DNA of 36,766 nucleotides from SZUA-254 sp031379665 (lineage in GTDB: Bacteria; Bacteroidota; Ignavibacteria; UBA10030; SZUA-254): assembly GCA_031379665.1 (NCBI GenBank), contig JANNFI010000129.1, positions 1 to 36,766 on the forward strand, read 5' to 3'. The translations under genes were made by a program, and so were the position numbers. The notes under the pieces are model-generated. The model saw nothing but the letters and a program-made list of their open reading frames with translations, was not told the origin of the DNA and searched no databases. Shown here in pieces: positions 16,540-24,922 of the stretch (position 1 is its first letter; every line of letters begins with the position of its first letter).

Positions 16540-17625
16540 ATGCAAATCGGCATCGTAGGCCTCCCTTTCTCGGGAAAATCCACCCTGTTTCAGACCATCA
16601 CCCGGACGCACCTCGATCCGTCGGTGCTTGCGCGGGCGGAATCGCACCAGGCGATCGTGCGTGTCCCTGACACGCGACTCGACCGGATGTCCGATGTCTT
16701 CAAGCCGAAGAGCACGGTCCACGCGACCATCGAGTTCGTCGACGTCGTGGGGTTGAAGAAGGGGGACTCAGGCTCGACCCAGTTCACGACATCATTCCTT
16801 TCGAGCGTGAAGACCAACGACGCCCTCGTCCAGGTGGTACGGCTCTTCGCCAACGACACGGTTCCGCACCCGGACGGCAGCATCGACGCCCTTCGCGACA
16901 TCTCCTCGTTCGAAACCGAATTCATCCTTTCCGACCTGACGATCCTCGAGACGCGGATCGGGAGGATCAAGAAGAACCTCCAGAAGGCCGGAGACGAGAT
17001 TGGAAAGAAGGAGCTTCCCACGCTCGAACGGTGCAACGACCTCCTGCAGGCGGGGACGCTCCTGCGCGAGGCCGGCCTCCCGAAGGAGGACCTGGCCATC
17101 CTCAAGACCTACCAGCTCCTCACCGCCAAGCCGATGCTCATCGCGCTGAACGGCGACGAATCCCAGCTGCCCGAAATCGAAAAGCTCACCGCGGTCGTCC
17201 GGGAGAAAAAAGGGGCGAAGAACACGAAGGTCCTCTCTTTTTTCGGCAAGATCGAGTTAGAGATGTCGGAATTGCCGCTGGAGGAGTCGGCCGTCTTTAT
17301 GGCGGAGTACGGGATCAGGGAATCTGCCCTCGATACGCTCCTGCGTGAGGCTTACGACCTGCTCGGCCTGCAGTCGTTCTTCACGATCGGCGAGGACGAA
17401 TGCCGCGCGTGGACTATTAAAAAAGGGATGACGGCGCAGGAGTCGGCGGGGGTGATCCATTCTGATTTCGTGAACAAATTCATACGCGCCGAAGTCGTGC
17501 ATTACGATGATTTCGTCGCGCACGGCGCGTCGTTCGTGAAGGTGAAGGAGAAGGGGCTCTGGCGTCTCGAAGGGAAGGAGTACGTCGTCCATGAGGGCGA
17601 CATTATTTCGATCCGTCACAGTTAA
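16540..17625 (+). CDS. ychF: YchF-type ATPase of the Obg/TRAFAC family
   Basis: A 361-residue P-loop nucleotidase related to YchF/OLA1, which binds ribosomes and hydrolyses ATP. Walker A is GLPFSGKST at 7-15; usual YchF proteins have GLPNVGKST. The G3 region is VDVVGL. The G4-like motif is N204-G-D-E207, matching the NxxE that gives YchF its ATP preference. His110 in VRLFANDTVPH aligns with the histidine implicated in YchF hydrolysis. The C-terminal TGS/DUF933 domain is clear (RAWTIKKGMTAQESAGVIHS, EGKEYVVHEGDIISIRH). It follows the SEC-C gene by 12 bases. The Walker A change suggests a second, divergent YchF paralogue rather than the housekeeping copy (inference). Confidence 0.88.
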   Translation: MQIGIVGLPFSGKSTLFQTITRTHLDPSVLARAESHQAIVRVPDTRLDRMSDVFKPKSTVHATIEFVDVVGLKKGDSGSTQFTTSFLSSVKTNDALVQVVRLFANDTVPHPDGSIDALRDISSFETEFILSDLTILETRIGRIKKNLQKAGDEIGKKELPTLERCNDLLQAGTLLREAGLPKEDLAILKTYQLLTAKPMLIALNGDESQLPEIEKLTAVVREKKGAKNTKVLSFFGKIELEMSELPLEESAVFMAEYGIRESALDTLLREAYDLLGLQSFFTIGEDECRAWTIKKGMTAQESAGVIHSDFVNKFIRAEVVHYDDFVAHGASFVKVKEKGLWRLEGKEYVVHEGDIISIRHS

Positions 17626-17681
17626 ACCGGTCCCGGTTGCCGGCCCGCTCAACCGTTGTAACCATAATAGAGGAGGATATG

Positions 17682-18269
17682 ATGAAATCGATCACGATGT
17701 TCGTCCTGATTTCCGTCATCCTTTGCTGCGCTGACGGTTATGGACAGGTCAAGACCAAAGAAACCCGCGTCACCGTCGATTCGCTCAAGGGGGACACCAC
17801 CATCACCAAATCCGAGATCGTCTCCGAGAGCGAGGACATCACCCCGCGCAACTCGATGATCGTCATCAACCCGCTGAAGTTCTTCCTCTTTTACAACATC
17901 TCCTTTTTCCACAAACTCTCTTCGACCGTCGTGGTCGGCGGGGGGATCCAGTTCCCGACGCCGTCGGAGTGGAGCGGATTCGGCGTGCTCGCGGAAGTAC
18001 GGTTCCACCCCTCGAAGAAAGCGCTCCGCGGATTCTACGTCGCGCCCAATATCTCCTACAACCACCTCGAAGAAGGCGGCGAGGAAACATCGCCGTTCTC
18101 AGTCGGCGCGCTCGTCGGCTGGCAGTGGTTCCCGGGGGATGAATTCGCGATGGGGCTGGGGATTGGCGCCGACTATTATATGGGATCGGTGACGTCGACC
18201 GGGGGTAGTGACAGCAAATACGACGGATGGGCTCCCCTTGTCAGGTTCGACATCGGTTACGCGTGGTAG
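17682..18269 (+). CDS. Small exported protein, probable outer-membrane beta-barrel
   Basis: A 195-residue protein with a signal peptide (MFVLISVILCCADGYGQ). A short polar stretch is followed by alternating amphipathic strands (VVVGGGIQF, GFGVLAEVRF, GFYVAPNISYN, FSVGALVGWQWF, MGLGIGADYYMG, PLVRFDIGYAW). It ends in an aromatic residue, as outer-membrane barrels do. AGGAGG at 17671-17676 lies five bases before the ATG at 17682; the ATG at 17679 is too close. I do not recognise a specific family. The gene lies 56 bases after the YchF-type gene and may be in the same transcript. Confidence 0.72.
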   Translation: MKSITMFVLISVILCCADGYGQVKTKETRVTVDSLKGDTTITKSEIVSESEDITPRNSMIVINPLKFFLFYNISFFHKLSSTVVVGGGIQFPTPSEWSGFGVLAEVRFHPSKKALRGFYVAPNISYNHLEEGGEETSPFSVGALVGWQWFPGDEFAMGLGIGADYYMGSVTSTGGSDSKYDGWAPLVRFDIGYAW

Positions 18270-18859
18270 GGTAGCGCCGTTCGCGGAAAATTTCCGATCT
18301 CCGGGCGCGGATCTCGGCGCCCCAGTTCGCCAGGATGCCCGCAGAATTGGTGACTGGACGATGACCGTTCCCTCCACAATACGGCAGATCCCGGAAAAAA
18401 AACGGTACTTCAGGGGTTGACTACGAGATTCCGCGACTCCCGGAGGTCGGGGTCGAATTATCTGTTCCCGGTGGCGTTCCACCGCCTCCAGGTCGGGCCG
18501 ACAAGGGGGGGTGACCCTCCGCTACGGCCGACCGCGCTGAAATATTCCGCCAAAACCTGTTTCCTCTTGCGTTGGGGGGATGATTGACCTATATTCCCCA
18601 TCAATACAGGGGACCTAACATCAGGGCCGAAGACGTTCCTTATGATTTTAATTCTGACCTTTCGACGCGGCCTCGTGCCTTCCGGCCGTGCGAGCGATCT
18701 CATCGCGAGATCCTTTATTGATCCAGAGTCCGTTTAGTATTTAATCCCGGTGCGCTCGATCGCACCGTGACGGATGCGCTCTGCTTGCGCGTAACGCATT
18801 CCGTTCCGAACGCTGAAAATATTTTCCATCATTCCATCAATTCATCCATAGGAGTTCTT
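18270..18859. other. 590-base non-coding region before the giant surface-protein gene
   Basis: No frame here has a credible start or family match. It contains several short perfect dyads: CGGTGG-CGTT-CCACCG (18469-18484), CCCC-N9-GGGG near 18596-18614, and CGGTGCG-N6-CGCACCG (18748-18767). Just after the last is an imperfect hairpin (about 18769-18803). The last ~110 bases look like a structured leader ending in AGGAG (18850-18854) five bases before the ATG. I see no convincing promoter hexamers. Confidence 0.35.
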
Positions 18860-21800
18860 ATGAAACATGCGTACCAGCTGTTCGTTGCGGTGCTCATCCT
18901 CGCGGCGATACCGCTCCTCCAGGTCTTCGCCGCGGACTGCCCGCCGGATTCGCTGCCGAATCCGGTCATCATCGGGACCTTCACGCCCGACACGACCTGC
19001 GTCGACAAGCACGACCAACCCGGTGCCGGAGCCGATCGTGAACCCTGTCTTTACGCCTGCGAACTCCAGTACGCGACGTTCTGCACGGCGCTCAACCCCG
19101 GGAACACCTATACCTGGTCAGTCTCGGGCGGCATCATCACGGCCGGTGCCGGTACGAACTGCATCACGGTCCTCTGGGGACCGATGGGGAACGGCACGGT
19201 CAATGTCACCGAAACCACCCCTGACACCTGCGTCGGCGTGGATTCATCGTGCGTCAAGATCATCGCCTCGCCAGTCGCCTCGTTCACCGCGAACACGAAC
19301 GTCTGCCTCAACAGCCCGGTGAATTTCCTGAACACCTCGACGGGCGCGGTCACCTACTGGTGGGATTTCGGCGACGCTGCCACGTCGAACCTCGTCCATC
19401 CGCAGCACGCATACTCGACCCCTGGCTCCTACACGGTCACCCTCGTCGCCTACAATCAGTGCGGCTGCGCTGACTCGGCCCAGCAAGTCATCAACGTCGG
19501 TTCAGACCCCGGCCCGGTGATTGAATGCCCGGCGACGGTCTGCGCCTTCGACCAGGAATGTTACTCCACGCCGAGCGGCTGCCCCGGGGCTGTCTATACC
19601 TGGATCGTCACCGGCGGTACGCCGATCGGCCCCACCAACACCGCGAGCCTCTGCGTCCAGTGGGGCGCGGGTCCGATGGGAACCATTTCGCTCATCATCA
19701 CCGGATGCGGCGGCACCTGCCCCGACACGACCACCGCCATCGTTCCCATCGTGAGCCCGACCGCGAACATCGCCGGCCCCAACCCTGTCTGCCTCGGTGC
19801 GATCGGCACCTACACCCTGCCGACGTGGCCGGGCGTCTATTATAACTGGTCGCTCTCGGGCGGCGGGACGATCATTGGCGGCCTCAATACGCAGGCCCTC
19901 ACGATCCAGTGGGGCATCACCCCGGGCAATTACGTGCTCTCCTGTTACTGGAACGACACGACCCTCGGCTGTTCCGGCTACGACTCGATCATCGTCAAGG
20001 TCCGGCCCGAGTGGGACATCAACGGGCCGTCCGGTCCGTTCTGCCTCGGCGACAGCGCCGTGTACTTCACGCCCGGTCCCGCGAACTGGACCGTCACCGG
20101 CGGGAATGCCTCGGCCGGCAACGGCACGAATATGTTCACGGTGTATTGGAGCGTCGCCGGAACCCACACGGTCACGGCGACAACCCTGACCCCCGGCGCG
20201 TACTGCAATCCGGTCGACAGCCTGACGGCCACGGTCGTCTTCGTGCCGACAGCGCTCCTGATCACGGGTCCGTCGAGCGCGTGCGCGGGTATTCCATACC
20301 AGTACACCGCCACCGCCTCCGGACCGGGATATACCTTCCTCTGGTCGGTCACCGGCGGCGGGACGATCATCGGCTCACCGAATTCGAACCCGGTCACCGT
20401 CCAGTGGACGTCGCCCGGAACGATCTCCGTCCAGCAGATCCAGACGAGCCCGCCGCAGTGTCCGTCGGCGCCGATCTCGATCCCAGTGGGCCTCTTCACC
20501 GTCGGCGCCGTCACCGGTCCTGACACGGTCTGTATGGATCAGACCACGGTCTTCACGGCTGGTCCCCCGAATGCGTTTATCGATTTCCAATGGACGATCG
20601 AAGACGGGTTCGGCAATCCGTCCCCGGCCGGCAGCGTCACATCCGGTCAGGGCACAAACCAGATCAACGTCCTTTGGCACGGGCCCGGCGGCAACGCCGT
20701 GGTCGTGCTCAATGTCTGCAACGGCACGATCAACCACCCGGTACTGATCCTGCCGAAACCGACCCCGACGATCCTTGTCAGCGGTATCGTCTGCGCGGGC
20801 GGAGGCGGTTCGGCGACGCTCTCACTGTCCTCTCCGTATGCATCGTACAGCTGGTTCGATTTGACGACCGGCCCGACGAAGGTCGTCAGCGCCCCGGGGA
20901 CGTACAGCGTCACCGTGACCAACTCCAACGGTTGCCAGGCCACTGCCTATGTCACCGTGACCGCGGCGCCGGCGCCGGTGGCGAGCATCTCGACGCCTGA
21001 TCCGACCGCGTACTGCCTGCCATCGCCCATCAGCACGACCTTCTACGCGCTGGTAGGGACCGGATACACCTACACCTGGTACCCCGGGGCCATCGCGGGT
21101 CCGTCGACATTCACCGCGACCGGAACCGGTACATACTATGTCGTGGTGACCGGACCGAACGGCTGTACGACCACCTCGAACTCGATCACGATCACCGCGG
21201 CGACCTGCCCCGGCGGCGGCGGCGGGTGCATCCCGCAGGCGTATACCCTGTCGATCGCCGACACCGCGCAGAACCCGAATTGCAACCTTATCAACTTCGG
21301 GGCGATCAGCACGAACGTGAGCAACTTCTCGTGGGCGTTCGGCGACGGCGGCACCGCGGGTAACGTCGTGAACACGTCGCACCTCTACACGACGGCGGGG
21401 TGGTACACCGTCACCCTCTGTGGTGATGTGCCCGAAGCCCTTCCCGGAACCGGCACCTGCCCGATCTGCACGACGCTGGCGGTCGCGATCCCGGTCGCCT
21501 CGGACTTCAGCTGGGTTGTGGACTGCGACTCGGTGATCTTCACCGAGCTGGCGACCAATATGCCGGCGAACACGATCACGTCATATAGCTGGAGCTTCCC
21601 GGGCGGTTCGCCCTCATCGTCGAGCCTCCAGGTGCCCCCGGCCGTGTACTACGCGACCTCGGGCGCCCATTCGGTGACGCTCGTCGTCTCCGACGGCTCG
21701 TGTCAGGCCAGCATCACCCAGAGCGTCATCACGGCCCCGCCGCCCTCCGGAACGTTCACCCTTCCGGCGACCGCGTGCGCGGGCTCCAACATCCCGCTCG

Positions 21801-24718
21801 CCGGGATTGGCGCCGGCATCACGGGCTGGGCGTGGGACTTCGGCGATGCCAGCACCTCGGCCCTCCAGAACACGTCCCACACCTGGACGGTCGGCGGCAC
21901 CTACATCGTCACGCTGACGGTCACGAACGCGCAGAACTGCATCGGCGTGTTCGCGGACACCATCACCATCTTCCCGCCCGATACCAACTGCACGATCTTC
22001 CCGCCGTCAACGGCGCCGATCTGCCAGGGCGACTCGGTGATGCTGAGCGCGTCCACTGGCTTCAGCTATCAGTGGTTGATCAACGGCACTCCGATCGGCG
22101 GGGCGACGTCGCAGACCTACTGGGCGGATTCGACCGGCAACTATTCGGTGATCGTCTATGACGTGAACGGCTGCCCCTGCACCACCGCCGTCGTCGCCGT
22201 GACGGTTAACCCGCCGCCGGTCCTCACGCCGACGTCGCAGCCCGGGCCGATCCTCTGCGGACCCGCGCTCGTGACGCTGACGACGTATAACGACCCGTTG
22301 TACACCTACAACTGGACGTACGTCTCCGGACCGGGAGCGCCGACGATGTTCAACACCACCACCTTCCAGGCGGCCGCCAACCTCACCAGCGCCGGGACCT
22401 ACGTGTTCCAGATCTGGGCGATGGACGGGTTCGGTTGCATCGACAGCGCGACGCTGACGATCATCGTCCACCCGACGCCGGCGCCGCCGACCATCACGCC
22501 GTCCGGGCCGACGATGCTCTGCAAGGGCGACTCTGTGACGCTCACCAGCTCGAGCGCGACGGGCAACCTCTGGAGCACCGGCGCGACGACGCAGAGCATC
22601 ACGGTGAAGTTCGGAGGCACCTACACGGTGACGGTCCTCGACGCCAACGGCTGCCCCTCGAGCGCAAGCATCGTGGTGAAGCTGTCGATCGCGGACTTCA
22701 GCCTCTATCCCTTCGGGTGCGACACGCTCTGCGACTCGGCGTGGATCCCCGGCCCGATCGGACCGTTCCTTGGCTACTACAGCTACCAGTGGCAGCTGAA
22801 CGGGGTGAACGTACCGCCGGCCAACGGCACGAACCAGCAGCTCCTGGCGACCGTGAGCGGCAACTACACGCTCATCCTGACCGGGCCCGGCCCGGCGTTC
22901 TGCAAGGACACCTCCGGCAACTACAATATGACGATCGACGATTGCGACGACACGTGCAAGGTGAAGATCTGCGGCCGGAAGTGGTGGGACAAGAACGGCG
23001 ACCATAAGTTTAATTATGGCGTTGAAACAGGGATCCCGAACTGGAAGATCTGCCTGGTGCGGTGTGACGAGTTCGGCAGGCCGACCAAGGATACGGTCGC
23101 GTGCACGACCACGGATTCACTCGGGTTCTACTGCTTCGAAAACATCTGCGCCGGTTGTTACGTCATCGTGGAGCAGAACAAGCCCGGATGGGCGCAGACC
23201 TGGCCCGTGAACCCCGGGTGGTATACCATCACGGTCGGCGACACCGGGACCTACATGGGCTTCGACTTCGGCAACAAGTGGAAGAAGCTGAAGCTCTGGT
23301 CCACGAAGGACACCGTCGGCGTCCCGATCGATCCGATATTGCCTTCGGACGTGATCTACCCCGTCTGCCACCCGTGGCCGTACAAGATCGAGCATTCGAC
23401 CAACGACGGCTCGACGTGGGCCACGGTGTTCGAGGGCGTGGTGACCGAAAACTCGGACATCATCCCGGGCTTCGAGCCGGGGACGTACCGGATCACCCGG
23501 AAGTCGGTGGCGAACTACGTCCCCGACCGGATTTACCAGAACGACACGCTCGTGGGCGACGCGACGATGAACGCGATCATCATCAACTTCCCCGATTCGT
23601 CGAAGGGGATATCTCTACTCTTCCTGAACGTCTACCAGCCCGACAGCACCGTGGGCTTCAGGACGTTCACCGCCGACCAGCTGGCGGGAGACGAACAGAA
23701 GAAGGTGGTGAAGCGCGTGAAACCCGGGAAGCCGGTGCTGATGCCGACGACAGCGAACGTCCTTGACGAAATATTCAAACAGGGCTTCGCGGTGGTGGTT
23801 GGCGTCCCCGATGAGCTCAACGACGCGGGCAAGACCCTGCCGTACCTGCTGCCGGGCAAGCAGTCGAACGTGTTCAAGACGTTCAACAACAAGAGCGTCA
23901 AACATACCGGCACGCCGCACGGCCTCGACTTCGACGTGAAGGGGAAGCCGATCATGAAGCGTCAGAAGGTGGTCCTGCCGACGAAGCACAACAACCGCTT
24001 CCTGGCGAACCTGCTGGCGTTGAAGATCAACATCGCGGCGTCGGACGCCGGGAAGACCCCGATGGGCTTCGGCGACCTGGTCTACCTCGATACGCAGACC
24101 TCGCCGTGGTTCGCGGGCCAGGGGACCTGGACGGTGGAGGACATCGCGGAGCTGGCCGACGACGCCCTCACCAACTGGGCGGGCATCCCGTACCAGAAGT
24201 ACGAGGACCTGAACACGGTGATGGAGCTCATCAACGCCTCGTTCGCGGACAGCCTGCCGATCGGCCCGGAGGACACCACCTCCTGGCTGGGCAACGCCAA
24301 GCTGGCACTCAACGGAGTCCGTCCGCTGAGCGAGGTGCCGATCTTCATCGACGTCGACGGGAATTCCGCGCCAAGGAATGTGCACTACCTGAGCGAGTTC
24401 GCGATCCAGCCGGAAATATTCCTGCTCGATCAGAACTATCCGAACCCCTTCAATCCGACCACGACGATCAGGTTCTCGCTCGACGAACCGGCGGTCGTGA
24501 CGCTGAAGGTGTTCACGATGGTCGGCGAGGAGATCGCAACCCTGGCGGAAAACGAACAGCTGGACGAAGGATTCTGGGATTATGACTTCGATGCGAAGAA
24601 ACTCTCGTCCGGAGTCTACATCTACCAGCTGACGGTGCATACCACCGGCGAGGACGACGAGGAGGGCGGCGCGCCGAAGGTGTTCAAGGACGTCAAAAAG
24701 ATGTTGCTGCTGAAATAG
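18860..24718 (+). CDS. Giant PKD/Ig-repeat surface protein with SdrD-like and T9SS domains
   Basis: A 1952-residue exported protein, probably an adhesin or surface-layer component. The signal peptide is residues 1-23 (LFVAVLILAAIPLLQVFA). About 15 beta-sandwich repeats follow (about 19000-22950). These mix PKD-like modules of the W-x-V-x-GG type with true PKD domains (WWDFGDAATS, WAFGDGG, WAWDFGDAST). They are rich in paired cysteines. An SdrD B-like module follows (CGRKWWDKNGDHKFNYG... GFYCFENICAGCYVI, about 22960-23280), then a ~350-residue domain I cannot assign (TADQLAGDEQKKVVKR... LLALKINIAASDAGKTPMGF), then a T9SS sorting tail (NYPNPFNPTTTIRFSL, SSGVYIYQL). The AGGAG-supported ATG at 18860 directly precedes the signal peptide. 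It is monocistronic, bounded by the terminator at 24771. Confidence 0.9.
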   Translation: MKHAYQLFVAVLILAAIPLLQVFAADCPPDSLPNPVIIGTFTPDTTCVDKHDQPGAGADREPCLYACELQYATFCTALNPGNTYTWSVSGGIITAGAGTNCITVLWGPMGNGTVNVTETTPDTCVGVDSSCVKIIASPVASFTANTNVCLNSPVNFLNTSTGAVTYWWDFGDAATSNLVHPQHAYSTPGSYTVTLVAYNQCGCADSAQQVINVGSDPGPVIECPATVCAFDQECYSTPSGCPGAVYTWIVTGGTPIGPTNTASLCVQWGAGPMGTISLIITGCGGTCPDTTTAIVPIVSPTANIAGPNPVCLGAIGTYTLPTWPGVYYNWSLSGGGTIIGGLNTQALTIQWGITPGNYVLSCYWNDTTLGCSGYDSIIVKVRPEWDINGPSGPFCLGDSAVYFTPGPANWTVTGGNASAGNGTNMFTVYWSVAGTHTVTATTLTPGAYCNPVDSLTATVVFVPTALLITGPSSACAGIPYQYTATASGPGYTFLWSVTGGGTIIGSPNSNPVTVQWTSPGTISVQQIQTSPPQCPSAPISIPVGLFTVGAVTGPDTVCMDQTTVFTAGPPNAFIDFQWTIEDGFGNPSPAGSVTSGQGTNQINVLWHGPGGNAVVVLNVCNGTINHPVLILPKPTPTILVSGIVCAGGGGSATLSLSSPYASYSWFDLTTGPTKVVSAPGTYSVTVTNSNGCQATAYVTVTAAPAPVASISTPDPTAYCLPSPISTTFYALVGTGYTYTWYPGAIAGPSTFTATGTGTYYVVVTGPNGCTTTSNSITITAATCPGGGGGCIPQAYTLSIADTAQNPNCNLINFGAISTNVSNFSWAFGDGGTAGNVVNTSHLYTTAGWYTVTLCGDVPEALPGTGTCPICTTLAVAIPVASDFSWVVDCDSVIFTELATNMPANTITSYSWSFPGGSPSSSSLQVPPAVYYATSGAHSVTLVVSDGSCQASITQSVITAPPPSGTFTLPATACAGSNIPLAGIGAGITGWAWDFGDASTSALQNTSHTWTVGGTYIVTLTVTNAQNCIGVFADTITIFPPDTNCTIFPPSTAPICQGDSVMLSASTGFSYQWLINGTPIGGATSQTYWADSTGNYSVIVYDVNGCPCTTAVVAVTVNPPPVLTPTSQPGPILCGPALVTLTTYNDPLYTYNWTYVSGPGAPTMFNTTTFQAAANLTSAGTYVFQIWAMDGFGCIDSATLTIIVHPTPAPPTITPSGPTMLCKGDSVTLTSSSATGNLWSTGATTQSITVKFGGTYTVTVLDANGCPSSASIVVKLSIADFSLYPFGCDTLCDSAWIPGPIGPFLGYYSYQWQLNGVNVPPANGTNQQLLATVSGNYTLILTGPGPAFCKDTSGNYNMTIDDCDDTCKVKICGRKWWDKNGDHKFNYGVETGIPNWKICLVRCDEFGRPTKDTVACTTTDSLGFYCFENICAGCYVIVEQNKPGWAQTWPVNPGWYTITVGDTGTYMGFDFGNKWKKLKLWSTKDTVGVPIDPILPSDVIYPVCHPWPYKIEHSTNDGSTWATVFEGVVTENSDIIPGFEPGTYRITRKSVANYVPDRIYQNDTLVGDATMNAIIINFPDSSKGISLLFLNVYQPDSTVGFRTFTADQLAGDEQKKVVKRVKPGKPVLMPTTANVLDEIFKQGFAVVVGVPDELNDAGKTLPYLLPGKQSNVFKTFNNKSVKHTGTPHGLDFDVKGKPIMKRQKVVLPTKHNNRFLANLLALKINIAASDAGKTPMGFGDLVYLDTQTSPWFAGQGTWTVEDIAELADDALTNWAGIPYQKYEDLNTVMELINASFADSLPIGPEDTTSWLGNAKLALNGVRPLSEVPIFIDVDGNSAPRNVHYLSEFAIQPEIFLLDQNYPNPFNPTTTIRFSLDEPAVVTLKVFTMVGEEIATLAENEQLDEGFWDYDFDAKKLSSGVYIYQLTVHTTGEDDEEGGAPKVFKDVKKMLLLK

Positions 24719-24770
24719 GCGACGCCGGCCGTCTGTTCCACAGGCGCGGCCGCAGCGTAGTTTTCGACTG

Positions 24771-24803
24771 GAGGGGTCCGTCCAACGGACCCCTCTTTTT
24801 TTT
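24771..24803 (+). terminator. Strong intrinsic terminator after the giant surface-protein gene
   Basis: A perfect 11-base stem (GAGGGGTCCGT with ACGGACCCCTC), three-base loop (CCA) and a run of eight T. It lies 52 bases after the stop codon. The last T residues overlap the -35 hexamer of the next promoter. Confidence 0.95.
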
Positions 24804-24830
24804 GACATCCGCGACGAAATATTGTATTTT
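24802..24830 (+). promoter_or_regulatory. Sigma-70-type promoter of the catalase operon
   Basis: TTGACA at 24802-24807, a 17-base spacer, and TATTTT at 24825-24830. Transcription would begin near 24837, giving a leader of about 85 bases. The -35 box is fused to the T-tract of the preceding terminator. Confidence 0.7.
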
Positions 24831-24837
24831 AGGCCGA

Positions 24838-24852
24838 TACGGCAAGGCCGTA
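24838..24852. promoter_or_regulatory. Perfect dyad at the catalase transcription start
   Basis: TACGGC-AAG-GCCGTA is a perfect six-base inverted repeat at the predicted start site. It is well placed for a repressor operator or as a small 5' hairpin in the mRNA. It does not resemble a PerR or OxyR box. Confidence 0.4.
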
Positions 24853-24922
24853 CCCGATCCATCCTCTGGAACGGGTCTGTACCACATCGAATCCTCAACA
24901 AGCACTTAGCACGGAGACTTCA

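Noticed and set aside
22007..23005. 332-codon open frame on the minus strand
   Set aside because: Antisense to PKD/Ig repeats; low-complexity Arg/Val/Ala composition and no recognisable domain.
23615..24901. 428-codon open frame on the minus strand
   Set aside because: It is antisense to the end of the giant surface protein and runs through a strong terminator; the composition is Arg/His/Asp-rich noise.
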